The position numbers and the translations under genes were made by a program. Positions 1-10,119 of a DNA stretch of 64,000 nucleotides are shown piece by piece. This DNA comes from Stenocarpella maydis. Taxonomy: Eukaryota; Ascomycota; Sordariomycetes; Diaporthales; Diaporthaceae. Each line of letters starts with the position of its first letter. Position 1 is the first letter of the stretch. Under the pieces are notes generated by a model, which was not told where the DNA came from, ran no database searches, and worked only from the letters and a program-made list of their open reading frames with translations. The stretch is taken from contig NQMI01000012.1 in NCBI GenBank assembly GCA_002270565.1, positions 263,921 through 327,920 of the forward strand, in the 5' to 3' direction.

Positions 1-630
1 AGTGACTGGGCCAAGAACGTGAGCTCGAGTACGGTGGGTGGCATGATCGAGGAGACTGTCAAAGATGGCGAGGTGCCTACAGCCGAAGAATATCTCGACC
101 GGACTGGTCATTTCGAACGTCCTCTCAAGGAGATCCGAGTCGGCGAGTCGCCCAGCAGGCCATGGGGCATCTCGGTGCCCTTCCCACCGGATGAGCCAGT
201 CGAGCGCCCTACGTCTCCTCCTGCGCCTGTTCGTATGCCTTCGCCGAGGCCAGATCTTGCAGCATCCAAGGCGCCAGAGGCTAGGCCCTCCAAGTGCCCG
301 TTTGACCACACCAAGATGAAGAAACTAGACGGGCCTGGCTTGGCTGAGTTCCCGAAAATGGAGGAGATCATGCCAAGCCCTCCACGGCCTAGCGATGATA
401 ATCCGGCTGCGAGCCAGCCTTTCACTCCACATTCGAAACACCCACAGCCTTCAGTTCCAGACAGTCCTCCTCCATCCAACCAGCCTGCATTCATCAGCAC
501 TACAGAGGCTGCAAAGACAACCGCAGCTGGTGCCCCAGCACCCCAGATAGTGTTCAACGGCCCCGTGTTCATTGGGTACCCAATGGAGCAAGCAATTCAG
601 TTCATGCAGCATTTCCAGCGGCAGTCATGA
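1..630 (+). CDS. 3' part of an unrecognised protein gene (partial)
   Basis: The reading frame is open from base 1 (first residues SDWAKNVSSS) to a TGA at 628-630, so only the last ~209 residues are present and the start lies outside the window. The first ~55 residues look folded and charged (EETVKDGEVPTAEEYLDRTG). The rest is proline- and serine-rich and probably disordered, with one CPFDH motif. The end (IVFNGPVFIGYPMEQAIQFM) is hydrophobic and could be a short binding helix. I do not recognise the family and assign no function. An antisense frame across the same bases is a shadow of this GC-rich sequence. That the segment is coding is fairly likely, because the frame stays open with a consistent protein-like composition. 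Confidence 0.6.
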   Translation, partial: SDWAKNVSSSTVGGMIEETVKDGEVPTAEEYLDRTGHFERPLKEIRVGESPSRPWGISVPFPPDEPVERPTSPPAPVRMPSPRPDLAASKAPEARPSKCPFDHTKMKKLDGPGLAEFPKMEEIMPSPPRPSDDNPAASQPFTPHSKHPQPSVPDSPPPSNQPAFISTTEAAKTTAAGAPAPQIVFNGPVFIGYPMEQAIQFMQHFQRQS

Positions 631-1473
631 TCAACAACTTCGATTTTGTGGTTCTTATTTGAGCGGGCGAGGGCGTTCCTGATGGTTTGGCACACGTAGC
701 ATGGCGTTGCGTTGATTTTTGTGTGTTACTATGGAAATGGACAGGATGGTAAGGGGGATCACCGAGATGGGGTATTGCCGGGAGGTCGCAGTTCTCTTGA
801 CGGCTCACATTGAGAACAATCTTGGCCGCTAACTCGCGGCACATTTGCCAGAGAAGAGAGAACTAGGATTGCTCATCTCACTAATCAATGACATAATCCG
901 GAAGCCATGCTCGGCATTTGAGCGGTACTGGAAAGCGACTGAAGGCCACCAAGCAAGGGTATACCGGGCAGGAAGCACGCAGTGGTATCATCCTCGTGTC
1001 GGCCAGCATGCTCGAGGCTGGACAAGATAGTGCAGCCTGGCCCCCCTCCAGCGCCCGTACGACCTCGGCGCCATCCTGTAATGCCGTACGTGTCACGTAT
1101 GACGACCTGTCGGCACCTCGTGGAGTATCACAAGTTGCCAGTGACGACGCCTGCTTTCTCGCCGCCCTCTAGCAAGCGTCCTGACGGGTCAGACGGCTCC
1201 CAACCCGCCGTTGAGCAGGGAGATGTCTGCGCCGGGGACTGCTTCCCAACCGAGCCCAGGAGCCCAGGTAGCACAAGTCAGGTGTCAAGCCGGCAGGGTT
1301 GGCTTCTCTTTCCTGCACGTTGAGAGATAGGCGGTGGACGTTTTCAACAACGGATCGAACCTGATAGCATGGGCCTCGGCGCTGCCCGGGCTGGCTGGTG
1401 CTACCCATACGCTAGATCATGTATTGCTACTATCACCGGGGGCGGGTGGTGGGGGGTGACTGCCCACCCCTTC
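631..1473. other. Convergent intergenic region
   Basis: This stretch separates the 3' end of the first gene from the 3' end of the carboxylesterase. Only short overlapping frames in all directions are present and none resembles a known protein. A G-rich run lies near 1439-1457. No RNA gene was seen. Confidence 0.5.
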
Positions 1474-3209
1474 TCATATAGGGATCTTGGCCGCCACCCT
1501 CTTCCAGAAATCACACCGCCCCGGGAGCTGCGTGAGCTCGAGCTGGGCGAAGCCGGCCGCGTTGACGTTGAACTCGTCCCCCGACGACAGCAGGGGCGGC
1601 ACGCCGGCCTCGTCCGGGGCCGTCAGCTTCTGCTCGTTCGGGTCAGACGTCATGAAGAAGGAGGCAAAGGCCCCGGCATAGCCCTTGTAGTGCACCGGGT
1701 CGGACACCTGCGCGGCGTTGACTTGGTTCCACTGTGTGTGTGCGACGACTGCGTCAGCATGCTTCTCAAGATGCCATGTTGGGATTCCCCCGGGAGCAGG
1801 GAGGGAGGGAGAGGGACGGAGGGACAGAGAGAGCGCTGGTGGACTTGCGTAGATGGTGTCACTGCCGTGCTTGGCCGGCGGGATGGAGTACTCGCCCAGG
1901 TAGTTCCCCCCGGAGCTGCGCCCGCCAGCCAGTACGCCGGGCAGGCCAGGACGGTGTCCCTGTATATCAGCCCGGCGCGCGTATAGGAGCCGTTGTAGCT
2001 GGGGACGGCCTCGGCGCTGCCGGACACCGGGTACAGCGCCCTCACCTCGTCCCGCTCCCCCTCGGAAAGGCCGGGCAGGAAGCCCGCGAGCCAGCCGTCA
2101 AAGCTCGCCGCGCTGCAGTTAAAGGGCGGCGAGCCGCTGTCGTGTGGGCTGGCGAGGCCGGGCGGGACGAAGCTCTCCCCCTCGTGCGTGTTATACATGC
2201 CCCAGGCATACTCCATGTTGGCCTCGCCTGCGGCCGCGGCCTCGCTCAGCGTCATGGTCAGAAACTCGCCGTCAATGACGGGCGCCCACGTGTAGCTGCT
2301 GGAGTTGTACGTGTGGCTCGCCGCGACGGCCAGCGAGGCGTCGCGCAGCGCCTGCAGGTCCGCCCGCTTCAGGCACGCCAGGCTGCCCTCGCCCGTCCCG
2401 CACCCGGCGAGCGCAGAGAAGGCGTCGTAGACGGCCTGCGCCTCGGCGGACACGCCGCCGTACGTCTTGGGCCAGAACGGGCTGCTCGCCAGCGCCCGGC
2501 GGAACAGCCGCGGCCTGCCCGGGCGCCCGGCCCGCGCGATGGACTGGGCCACGACCGACCCGCCGCCGGCCGACTGGCCCCAGATGGAGATGGAGTCGCG
2601 GTCGCCGCCGAACTCGCCGGCGTGCTCCCTCGCCCAGCGGATGGCGGCGTCCTGGTCGAGGAGCCCCGGGTTGAGGTCGGACCCGGCGTCCGCGGCCACC
2701 TCCCTCCCCGGCAGGAACCCAAAGGCGTTGGTGCGGTAGTTTGGGTATATAAACACCAGGTCCGTCCCGGACGAGACGCTGAGGATCGGGTACGCGGGCG
2801 GCGGGACGCCAAAGTAGGCGCTGCCCTGGACGAAGGCGCCGCCGTAAAAGACCACGACCACGGGGCGGAGCGGCTGGCCCCGCGCCCACGGCCGCGAGTA
2901 CACGCCCAGGTACAGGCAGTCCTCGGACCCGCCGGCGGCGCGCTGGACGCACATTTCAAAGGGCTGGCTCGAGTTGAAGACGGTGCCCTTGTCCGCCACG
3001 GGGAGCGGCGGCTGCGGCGCCCGGAAGCGGAGCTCGCCCACGGGCGGCTGCGCGAAGGGGATCTTTTGCCAGTACGAGATGTTGTACCGGGCCGAGTAGG
3101 CGCCCTCAAACGTGCCGTAGCCGAGCTCGGCGACGAGGTCCTGCGCCGCGGCGCCGGGCCTGAGGAGCCCTAGCAGCAGGAGGAGGACGACGGTGACGGT
3201 GAAGGACAT
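1474..3209 (-). CDS. Secreted type-B carboxylesterase/lipase, with a one-base frame break
   Basis: Secreted alpha/beta-hydrolase of the carboxylesterase type-B (cholinesterase-like) family, which hydrolyses carboxylic esters. The ATG at 3209 begins a signal peptide (hydrophobic run VVLLLLLGLL). Family marks follow: EDCLYLGVY, the oxyanion segment VVVFYGGAF, and the nucleophile elbow SIWGQSAGGGSV. Several NxS/T sites suggest glycosylation. The frame breaks in a C6 run at 1906-1911, near residue 433. One more base there would continue into NYLGEYSIPPAKHGSDTIY, which carries the probable catalytic His. A GC-AG intron (1732-1848, donor GCAAGT) then joins to WNQVNAAQVSDP and the stop at 1474-1476. 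Counting one missing base, the exons give 540 codons in phase. The break may be a sequencing error or a real inactivating mutation. The substrate is unknown. Confidence 0.8.
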
Positions 3210-4089
3210 CGTCGTCCTGGCTGCTGGGGCAGTGGGTGAGGACGGCGGCTGTCGTCACTCTCAGGGCTCGACAGGTCCCTTCATCTCGACCAATTGGGGG
3301 GATATTGCCTGCTTATTATTGATCATCATTCGGAGGGGCCTTCCGGCTGACCGGCTCATCTAGTCAGGCATGTCGACGACAAGATAACCCGAGGGGACGG
3401 AGAGCAGCGTCACGGGTGGAAATTGCCCCTGGCGGGAACGGCTTCGTGGTCAGATCCGCCGAGTTGTCCCTGATCAATCACCATGTCATCGAACAGTGGG
3501 GATTTCCTCGGCACTTTTGATGCAGTCAGGCCAGAAATCCGGGGACTGTGGGGAACAGCAGAGGCCAGCAGTAGAAGCCAGCCAGCCGGTCAGGACGATA
3601 TCAAAACCGCGAACAGCTGGCCAATCATCCTAGTAGGGACCACGGTTCCGCCAATTGGCTAACTAGACATGGTAAGTGACGAGTCACGCTCAAAGGGGGG
3701 ACATGATGCTGCTTCACAGGGGAGGGGATTTTGCTCGGTTATTGTCTCTAATGTTAGCCCGAGCGAGTGTGTAAACAACCCAAATACCGTTTCGCCCAGC
3801 GCGGCCCGATCCCAGCAGCTCTGTTGGCCAACCACTATAGGCTGATAATGTTCTTTCATCATTCGTGCCCGTACATAAGGACATGAGGTGCTCTGATCCA
3901 TGTGACTGATCCCATACCCGGCCGGAATTCAAGCTGACAAGCCCGAGATGAAAAGGACAGTCGTGCTTTTCAAGTCGGTGTTGAAGTCGGAAACAGGAGC
4001 AAACGGTGGCTTCGACAAGACTCTTTTATGAGATAACTCGTCGCGGTGCCAGCATCCGAATCTGCGAACCGCAGGGCAGCCACGGCGAC
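3210..4089. other. Intergenic region upstream of the carboxylesterase
   Basis: This holds the carboxylesterase promoter side and the 3' flank of the BTB gene. I see no credible coding frame, tRNA or repeat here. Confidence 0.5.
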
Positions 4090-5439
4090 CTAGTACCTGA
4101 CACCCCTCTGGAAAGGTCGAGGATACAACCCGGCGTCAAAAGATCGCCCGGGCGGCATAGTCCAGGCTGCCCTCTCCATACTCGGCAGGTGAGAACCGTG
4201 GGCGTCTTCATCCCTCCTAATAGACGTCTCCTTCAGCATCAGCGTGGCAACCTCGGGGTTCGCCAGCAGGAACGCCCCTGTCTCCTCGGGCGCCGTCTTC
4301 CACAAGGCCGGCTGCAGGAACCCGACCCTCGCAAACACCATCCTCAGCAAGGGGTCATCGTCCCCAACGCCATCGTACATCTTGCGGCAGAGCCTGAGCA
4401 CCTCGACCTGGGCCGCGTCCAGCCCCGCGCTCTCAAGCATGTCAATGGTCACGCGCGAGATCTTGTCCTTGAAACCGTCGAGAATGTACCGGTCCGCGCA
4501 GATGTAAACGTCGATGTTGAGTTCGTAGGCCATCAGCCACGTCCGCATGTCCTCGCCCCTGATGCGAGCCTCATCGGGCGACGACGTCGGCAAGGCTGGT
4601 GGAGACCCCGGCCGCACAGGAACAGGTCCGTCCCCCAGACCCCGCCTCCGATGGTGCCGGTTTCTCCTCGATCTGTTGTCTCGCCCGTTCATCGCGACAG
4701 GCGGTGGGTAGCCAGGTGTCACGATGGGTGGAGGAGGAGGAAATCGTGGTGCCGCACAGGCCCAGCAACTGCAGAATCCAAGGTCAGCCCATGATATATG
4801 GATAATCCCATTAGGCAAGGGTTTGTGCAAAAGGAAGGCGCGGGTCGCCTGAGGAGGCTGCTTACGGCGGTCCGTGAGAATTAACACATTGTGGACAGTG
4901 GCAGTCCGGCCGGTGTTGGCCAGGTTGTTTTTGGCGAAGGCGCTCGAGTTGCCTCTCCCGCCGCCGCCGCCGCCGCCGCTCCTGGCGCATCCGCGACTGA
5001 GCGCTGGAGTCGCTGTGCCAGCTGAGCCCGTCCGAGTCCGATTCCGAGTGGACCGCGTCGTTGGCCAGGTCCTTCCCTTTGCCCTTGTCTGGGTCCAGCA
5101 CCAAGACGGTCGACAGCGGCTTGGTCGGCAAGTATCGCTCTTCATACAGATACGCGACCAGAAAATGGAAAATGGCCGGGTCCTCTTCTGGCAGGTCAAG
5201 GGACTGCGCCTCCGCCTCTAGGAAGTTCCCCAGCAGTGCCTTGCGGAACCATTCAGCTTTCAGAAGGATGCTCTTGTGCACCTGCCACCATGTGAGCACA
5301 GGGACAGTCAGTCTCAGTGTAGGTATCTCGAGCCCACCTGAAACACCTCCTGGTGCGGCACACTGCCGACGCGGAGAGGAACTATAGCAGAGCTGTATCG
5401 GCTGGCGGGCGTATTAGCCACGGGGTGGGGCTTGGACAT
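4090..5439 (-). CDS. BTB/POZ-domain protein
   Basis: Three exons give 398 residues: 5439-5338, 5281-4866 and 4768-4090, with introns 5282-5337 and 4769-4865 (donors GTGGGC and GTAAGC). Exon 1 reads MSKPHPVANT through IVPLRVGSVPHQEVFQ and joins VHKSILLKAEWFRKALLGNF, the start of a BTB fold (residues ~20-85, LVAYLYEERYLP). A charged, arginine-rich linker and a CHCPQC pair follow. The C-terminal part has the conserved block TWLMAYELNIDVYICADRY and an ILDGFKDKISRV helix typical of fungal BTB proteins. BTB domains mediate dimerisation or Cul3 adaptor binding, but the partner here cannot be told. The start was chosen because the upstream sequence completes the first BTB strand. An additional upstream exon cannot be excluded. 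Confidence 0.78.
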
Positions 5440-7223
5440 CGCGATGCCGAGTGACACAAGTCATCGGGAGTACTTGACCACAGGATCGGACATGAAGAGA
5501 AATGGTGTCTCACCCGCCGCTGGTAGAAAGCCACAAGTCTTGGCTTGGGTCTAACACCCCCTTGCGGTCCAGATCATCCGGCAGGATATCCAACACAACA
5601 ACACCTGGAGTGTTCATCGATGGCGCGCGCATTGCCTCGACGAGCGTCCTCTGGGAGCTCCCCTCGCCGTTTGCCCTGGAGGACAAAGCCATGTCCAGCC
5701 AGCCTCGTCTCCTGTCGTCGCGACTAAGATTTGTCGATACCTTGGGGATGGATTAGAACGTTATGAAATAGCACGCCCTATTTCAACTGGAAGTGAGGCG
5801 GGAGAGGTGGCAGCCAGTGCAGGAACTCTGGGGGATCACAAAGGAAGCAGGCTGGAAGATATATATGGGTTTCCGCGAGCCATGCGGGCTGGAGGCGGCG
5901 GTTCCTAAGCAATCAGCAGCAGGCTGAGACGCAGCAGTTGAAGAGGGTGTGGTGGTAGAACACGGAGCTAGCCAGCCAGCCAGGCCACACCGAATCACTG
6001 TCGGATGACACGCTCGGTCTACGCATATTTCATGTCTGGTATCCCCTGGCTTGCTTGGGTACAGGCCGCAGGCTGGTGTGTCATCCTGGACTTCAGTCGC
6101 AAATAAGCCATAGGGGCCTGCCTCGGTAGGTGTAAAAGCATGCCCGTTGAACAGACAAACTGGTGGCCTGAAGAGGTATTTCTACTTGTTTTATGCGAGA
6201 AACATCGGGGGCAGCGGCGCGGGGGCGACTTGGGCTCTTGCAGCCTGGTGGAGCTGAGCCGGCTGCGTACGAACGGCCGGTCACCAGGGATGAAAACCTC
6301 CTGTCCGCTGTGTAACCGACCGGTCACACTGGCCTCTGAGCTGCACTGTTTCTGATTGACTCCGCATGGCTTTGAATCCTGCCCAAGCCTGCATGTACCC
6401 ACGTTCTTGCCGCCGCCTGGGAAGGTTGGGGTCACGCTGACTGGATGGTGGGACCAGACGTGTGAGTGGTGTGGCAGCGCGGGACCACCGAGGTTGGACG
6501 ACTTGAGACTGACCCCATAGGGCCACTGCTACCATGTCTCGAAGGGATAAGGCGAGAATTCCTTTACGTTGCAAGTGAGCCCATTGAAGTTTTGCCGTAA
6601 TCAGATTGAGATGCTCTCAATCAGGGCTTTGCAGCACTTTACGCCCAGATCCCCAGAGCATACGCAGTCGAGTTATTTGACACTGCCACCGTCGATGTAT
6701 AAATGCACCCATTCCGCTATATACGGGCGTATCGTCACGACCGTCCACTCTCCTCCCCAGGGCAGCGGCCATCTCCGTGTGATCACTCGGCTCCGCCAGT
6801 AAATGTACGAGAAACACGCGGCCTTCTTTCGGGCAGTGCCCTGGTGTGATTGGCAGCCTCAATCGGCCTCTGCCACAAGTTCGTATCAGCGAGCACGTTG
6901 TTTTTCTTGGCCACCGTCCAACTCGGGATTACCCACGGCGAAAGCTGGGGCAATACAATGTTGGCCGAACAAGCTTGCTTCCGACAGCATCATCCTGGGT
7001 GGCAGTTGTGCTCCGGCCCTTGGAAGGAAAGACTGGAGTACTCAAAAGATTATCCCTGCCCTATTTTGCCTCTTGTTCAAACTCGGTTGTGTGCGCTGAA
7101 CAGGCATCTGGGACTCATCTGCGAGTCTGTCTAACCTCTAGGGCAAAATGCATTCCCAAAGGTAGTTTATGGGCATTGCTCGACTTATTGGAAATGACAC
7201 CATCACCATCCCGTTCGGTGTCA
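5440..7223. other. Intergenic region between BTB gene start and helicase gene end
   Basis: Mostly featureless. A minus-strand frame at 5692-5520 (MALSSRANGE..., containing TPGVVVLDILPDDLD) ends at a GTGAGA donor-like site and might be a stray or decayed exon, but no acceptor joins it in phase to the BTB gene. The remainder shows no recognisable gene. Confidence 0.4.
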
Positions 7224-10119
7224 TTACTCTTCGTCCACGTCTTGCTGCATCTCGAGCTCTACAACCGCAGTTAGCGGATCTGCTTCGTTTCAGAGACTGC
7301 AGTGCGAAGTACTCACGCCAGAGCCTGTTTGCCGAATCAGCAATCACCTTCGCCTTTAGGAGCAGCTTCTCCTTGTACTTCTGCTCGTCCTCGGCCTCAA
7401 GACGGATTTTGTTCGGCTGTGCTTGCTGAAGCACGGGGAGGAGCTCATGTGGCTCGGCATTGGCTACCGCGGCAACACTTCGGAAGCCATTGTCCCAGAA
7501 GACGCGTGCGGTCCTGCTCTTGACGAAAGTGATCTTCGCCAGGGCCAGCAGGTCAGACTTGGCTCCGGCCTTGAGCCGGTCCGAAAAGTGATCCAGGGCA
7601 GCTGCCATGACCCCCCACCCCATTTGCTCGCAGAACTTGATCATACCAGCCGCAAAGCCCTGGCAGGACTGTGCCAGCGTCTGGACAGTCCCTCGCGGCA
7701 TTTTGTATTTCTGCGCCACGTGGTGAACAAGCATCTCGTTGCACAGATCACGCAACTGTAAGGCCAGGTAGAAGCGGTGGTACACGCGGGCGACTTCCTT
7801 CTCCGCCGTGGTCTCTGTGTTCATCGCTCCTCCACGCATCCTAAGCCTGTCAGCAAAGCCATACCTGCTGGATAACTCGGAGACTCACATCCTGTTGATC
7901 TCGGTAGGCTTTAAGCCAAGGAATCTGAGGACCCTAAGTCCGCTCTCATCCAGGCCTTCCATCTCGTTTGCGTAGACTTTCCAGTTGATATTGACAGACA
8001 TATCCTGGACAGGTGTGAAGGTGTACAGAATATGCATCTCGCCATCCATAACAAAAGCTTGGAGTGCCCTCTTAAGCTCGTTGTGTATGAATATTCCGTC
8101 GTCTGGATCCAGAGATGCGGTCACGATTGCTTTCCCCAGTTGTGTGGCCTCGAAGCTCGAGAAGGAGTCGATCGAGATGAAGCCTCTGGCTTGCAGCTCT
8201 GACAGGCTAGTTTCAACAATCCCACTGATTTTGATAACGTCCGTGGTTTGGTAGAGCAGCGTTCTCCGAACAAACTCGTCAAGCGAGTCACGGCTGGTTG
8301 CCAACCGCACCGCTATAGCCTCAAGCAGCGCCCTTCGAATACGGTGTCTGTCACTAGTGAGACAGCTCTTGAGCTGGGGCAATTCTGCTTGCATGAGCTC
8401 GGTTACTTCCTCTACGTCCTCCTGGCGACAGCAGAGATAGGTCTCTCCAACCTCGTCCTTGCCTTTGCGTCCGGCACGGCCTCTCATCTGGCGGAGCATG
8501 GACGGCCCGACAATGTCACGGCCTATGCGTGCGTTATGTAGAATGACCCGTCTTGCCGGTAGGTTTATGCCGGCTGCAAGAGAGCAAGTGGCTACGCATA
8601 CTTTGATGGTTCCAGAATCATAGGCATTCGCGATGAGATCCCGCTCCTCCGTGGTGAGCCCTGCATGATGAAATGCAACACCATTCGTTATCGTCTGCTC
8701 AAGGATCGGGTCAAGCCCACCTGGCAGGCTTCTGAGGTCACCAAGCAAGTCCGCTCGCTTCTCCTGCACACCAGTGTCCCACTCGTAGAGAGGTGGCAGG
8801 ACCCTACTTATTATGAGCGTATCCGACTCGCAGCCCGCGCGGCTGCTTGCGAAGACCAGCGCACCATAGCCCGCACGCGCCGTTTCGTTTGCCAGGGCAA
8901 CAACGGCATTGAGGACAGGGTCCTGCAGTTCCTTGGCATCCGATGCCGCTATTGATCCTATCGCAGTGGATGGAGTCTGGGGAACCTGCGTCCCTTTTGG
9001 TTGTGTTGCTGCGGCCTTGATCAGCCGGCTGCTTGCCCCGGCAGCGTAGATTCGGCCGTCGTAGACGAGGTGCTCCTCGATCGGGACCGGCCTGTATTGG
9101 GTCTCGTAAAAGTGGCCTTGGAGCCATGTCGCCAATAGCTTGATGTTCGTCAGTGTTGCGCTCATGCCGATTATCTGCACGGCGTGGTCGTCGAGAGAAA
9201 GAAGCTTGGTGGCCATGAGTTCCAACAGGTAGCCCCGGTGATCATCATCGACCATGTGAAGCTCATCAAGAACCATGACCTTGAGCTCGGCTACTGAGCC
9301 GTCGTTGATGGCCGTGTTCACAAGGGAGTTGGCCTTCTCAATGGTGCAAACACCAATATCAAAATCAGCCCACGTCTGTTTGATCTTGCTGCCGCCGAAG
9401 AACCCAACGACTCTGACTATGTCCTCGTCAGGTCTTCTACGCCAGATCTTCTGGTCTGATTCCTGTATGGGCCCGGTGATAGACTCCCGGGAGATACCGT
9501 GGACCAAGGCCCTCAGGCAGCGAACTTTCTCCTGGACGAGAGCCACATAGGGTAGCACTAGGATAGCCTTGGCCTCGCGGTCCTCCAGGACCCTCTTCAG
9601 CATCAAGACGTCTGCAACCAGCGACTTGCCCCCGCCAGTAGGTGCGCTGTAGACCAAGTTCTTCTGGCCTTTGAGGAGGTCCGGCCCCATGAGACACTGT
9701 TTCTGCCAAGGATATATGCTCTTTATGCCAAGAGCCTCGAAGTTGGCGACCAGCGGCTTGGGGATATTGTAAGCTGGGTGTGACAGCTTTAGCAATGCGT
9801 CGTGAGCGGGTGTGGGCGTTGCAGGGAAGGCTCTTCTCTGGGAGTATTCTGACAGGTCATTAATTGTGCCACCCTGAGAAATCTGCGGCAGGTGTCTTGT
9901 TATCTGACTGGCAGTAAGCGATGGTGGGCCTTTGGGCAAAGCAGCGGCAGATTGAAATGGAACAATGCGTTTGACGGTTGGTAAAGTGTGATCAGTATCG
10001 CCATTGCTGTAAGCGCCCATCTGCCTTTTCCTCGAGAGAACAGTTGTTGCCTGGTCGGCCTGGTGTTCCCTAGCTGCTTGCAGTGTTGTCTTATGCCGTA
10101 TGCCATTATTTGTAGCCAT
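7224..10119 (-). CDS. HELQ/Mus308-type superfamily 2 DNA helicase
   Basis: DNA-repair helicase of the HELQ/POLQ-helicase group, expected in the nucleus at replication forks or crosslink and end-joining repair. The ATG is at 10119. Exons are 10119-7889, 7840-7317 and 7258-7224, giving 929 residues (introns 7841-7888 and 7259-7316, both with GTGAGT donors). Motifs: a Q-motif-like YPWQKQC (~136-142), Walker A SAPTGGGKS (158-166), DELH (285-288), GMSAT (~318-322), and motif VI QMRGRAGRKGKDE. A winged-helix and ratchet-like region follows. The C-terminal exon has helix-hairpin-helix-like FVKSRTARVFWDNGFRSV. The last exon is only 35 nt and ends LEMQQDVDEE. No family-A polymerase domain follows, so this is the helicase-only form rather than a full Pol theta. 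Confidence 0.88.

Noticed and set aside
1734..3173. 479-codon plus-strand frame across the carboxylesterase
   Set aside because: It is antisense to a clear esterase and rich in Arg/Ala/Gly, as expected from the complement of GC-rich coding DNA.
4006..4794. 262-codon plus-strand frame
   Set aside because: Antisense to the last exon of the BTB gene, which has clear domain support.
5520..5692. Possible extra exon upstream of the BTB gene (MALSSRANGE...)
   Set aside because: Ends at a donor-like GTGAGA, but no acceptor joins it in phase to the BTB reading frame, and the BTB fold is complete without it.
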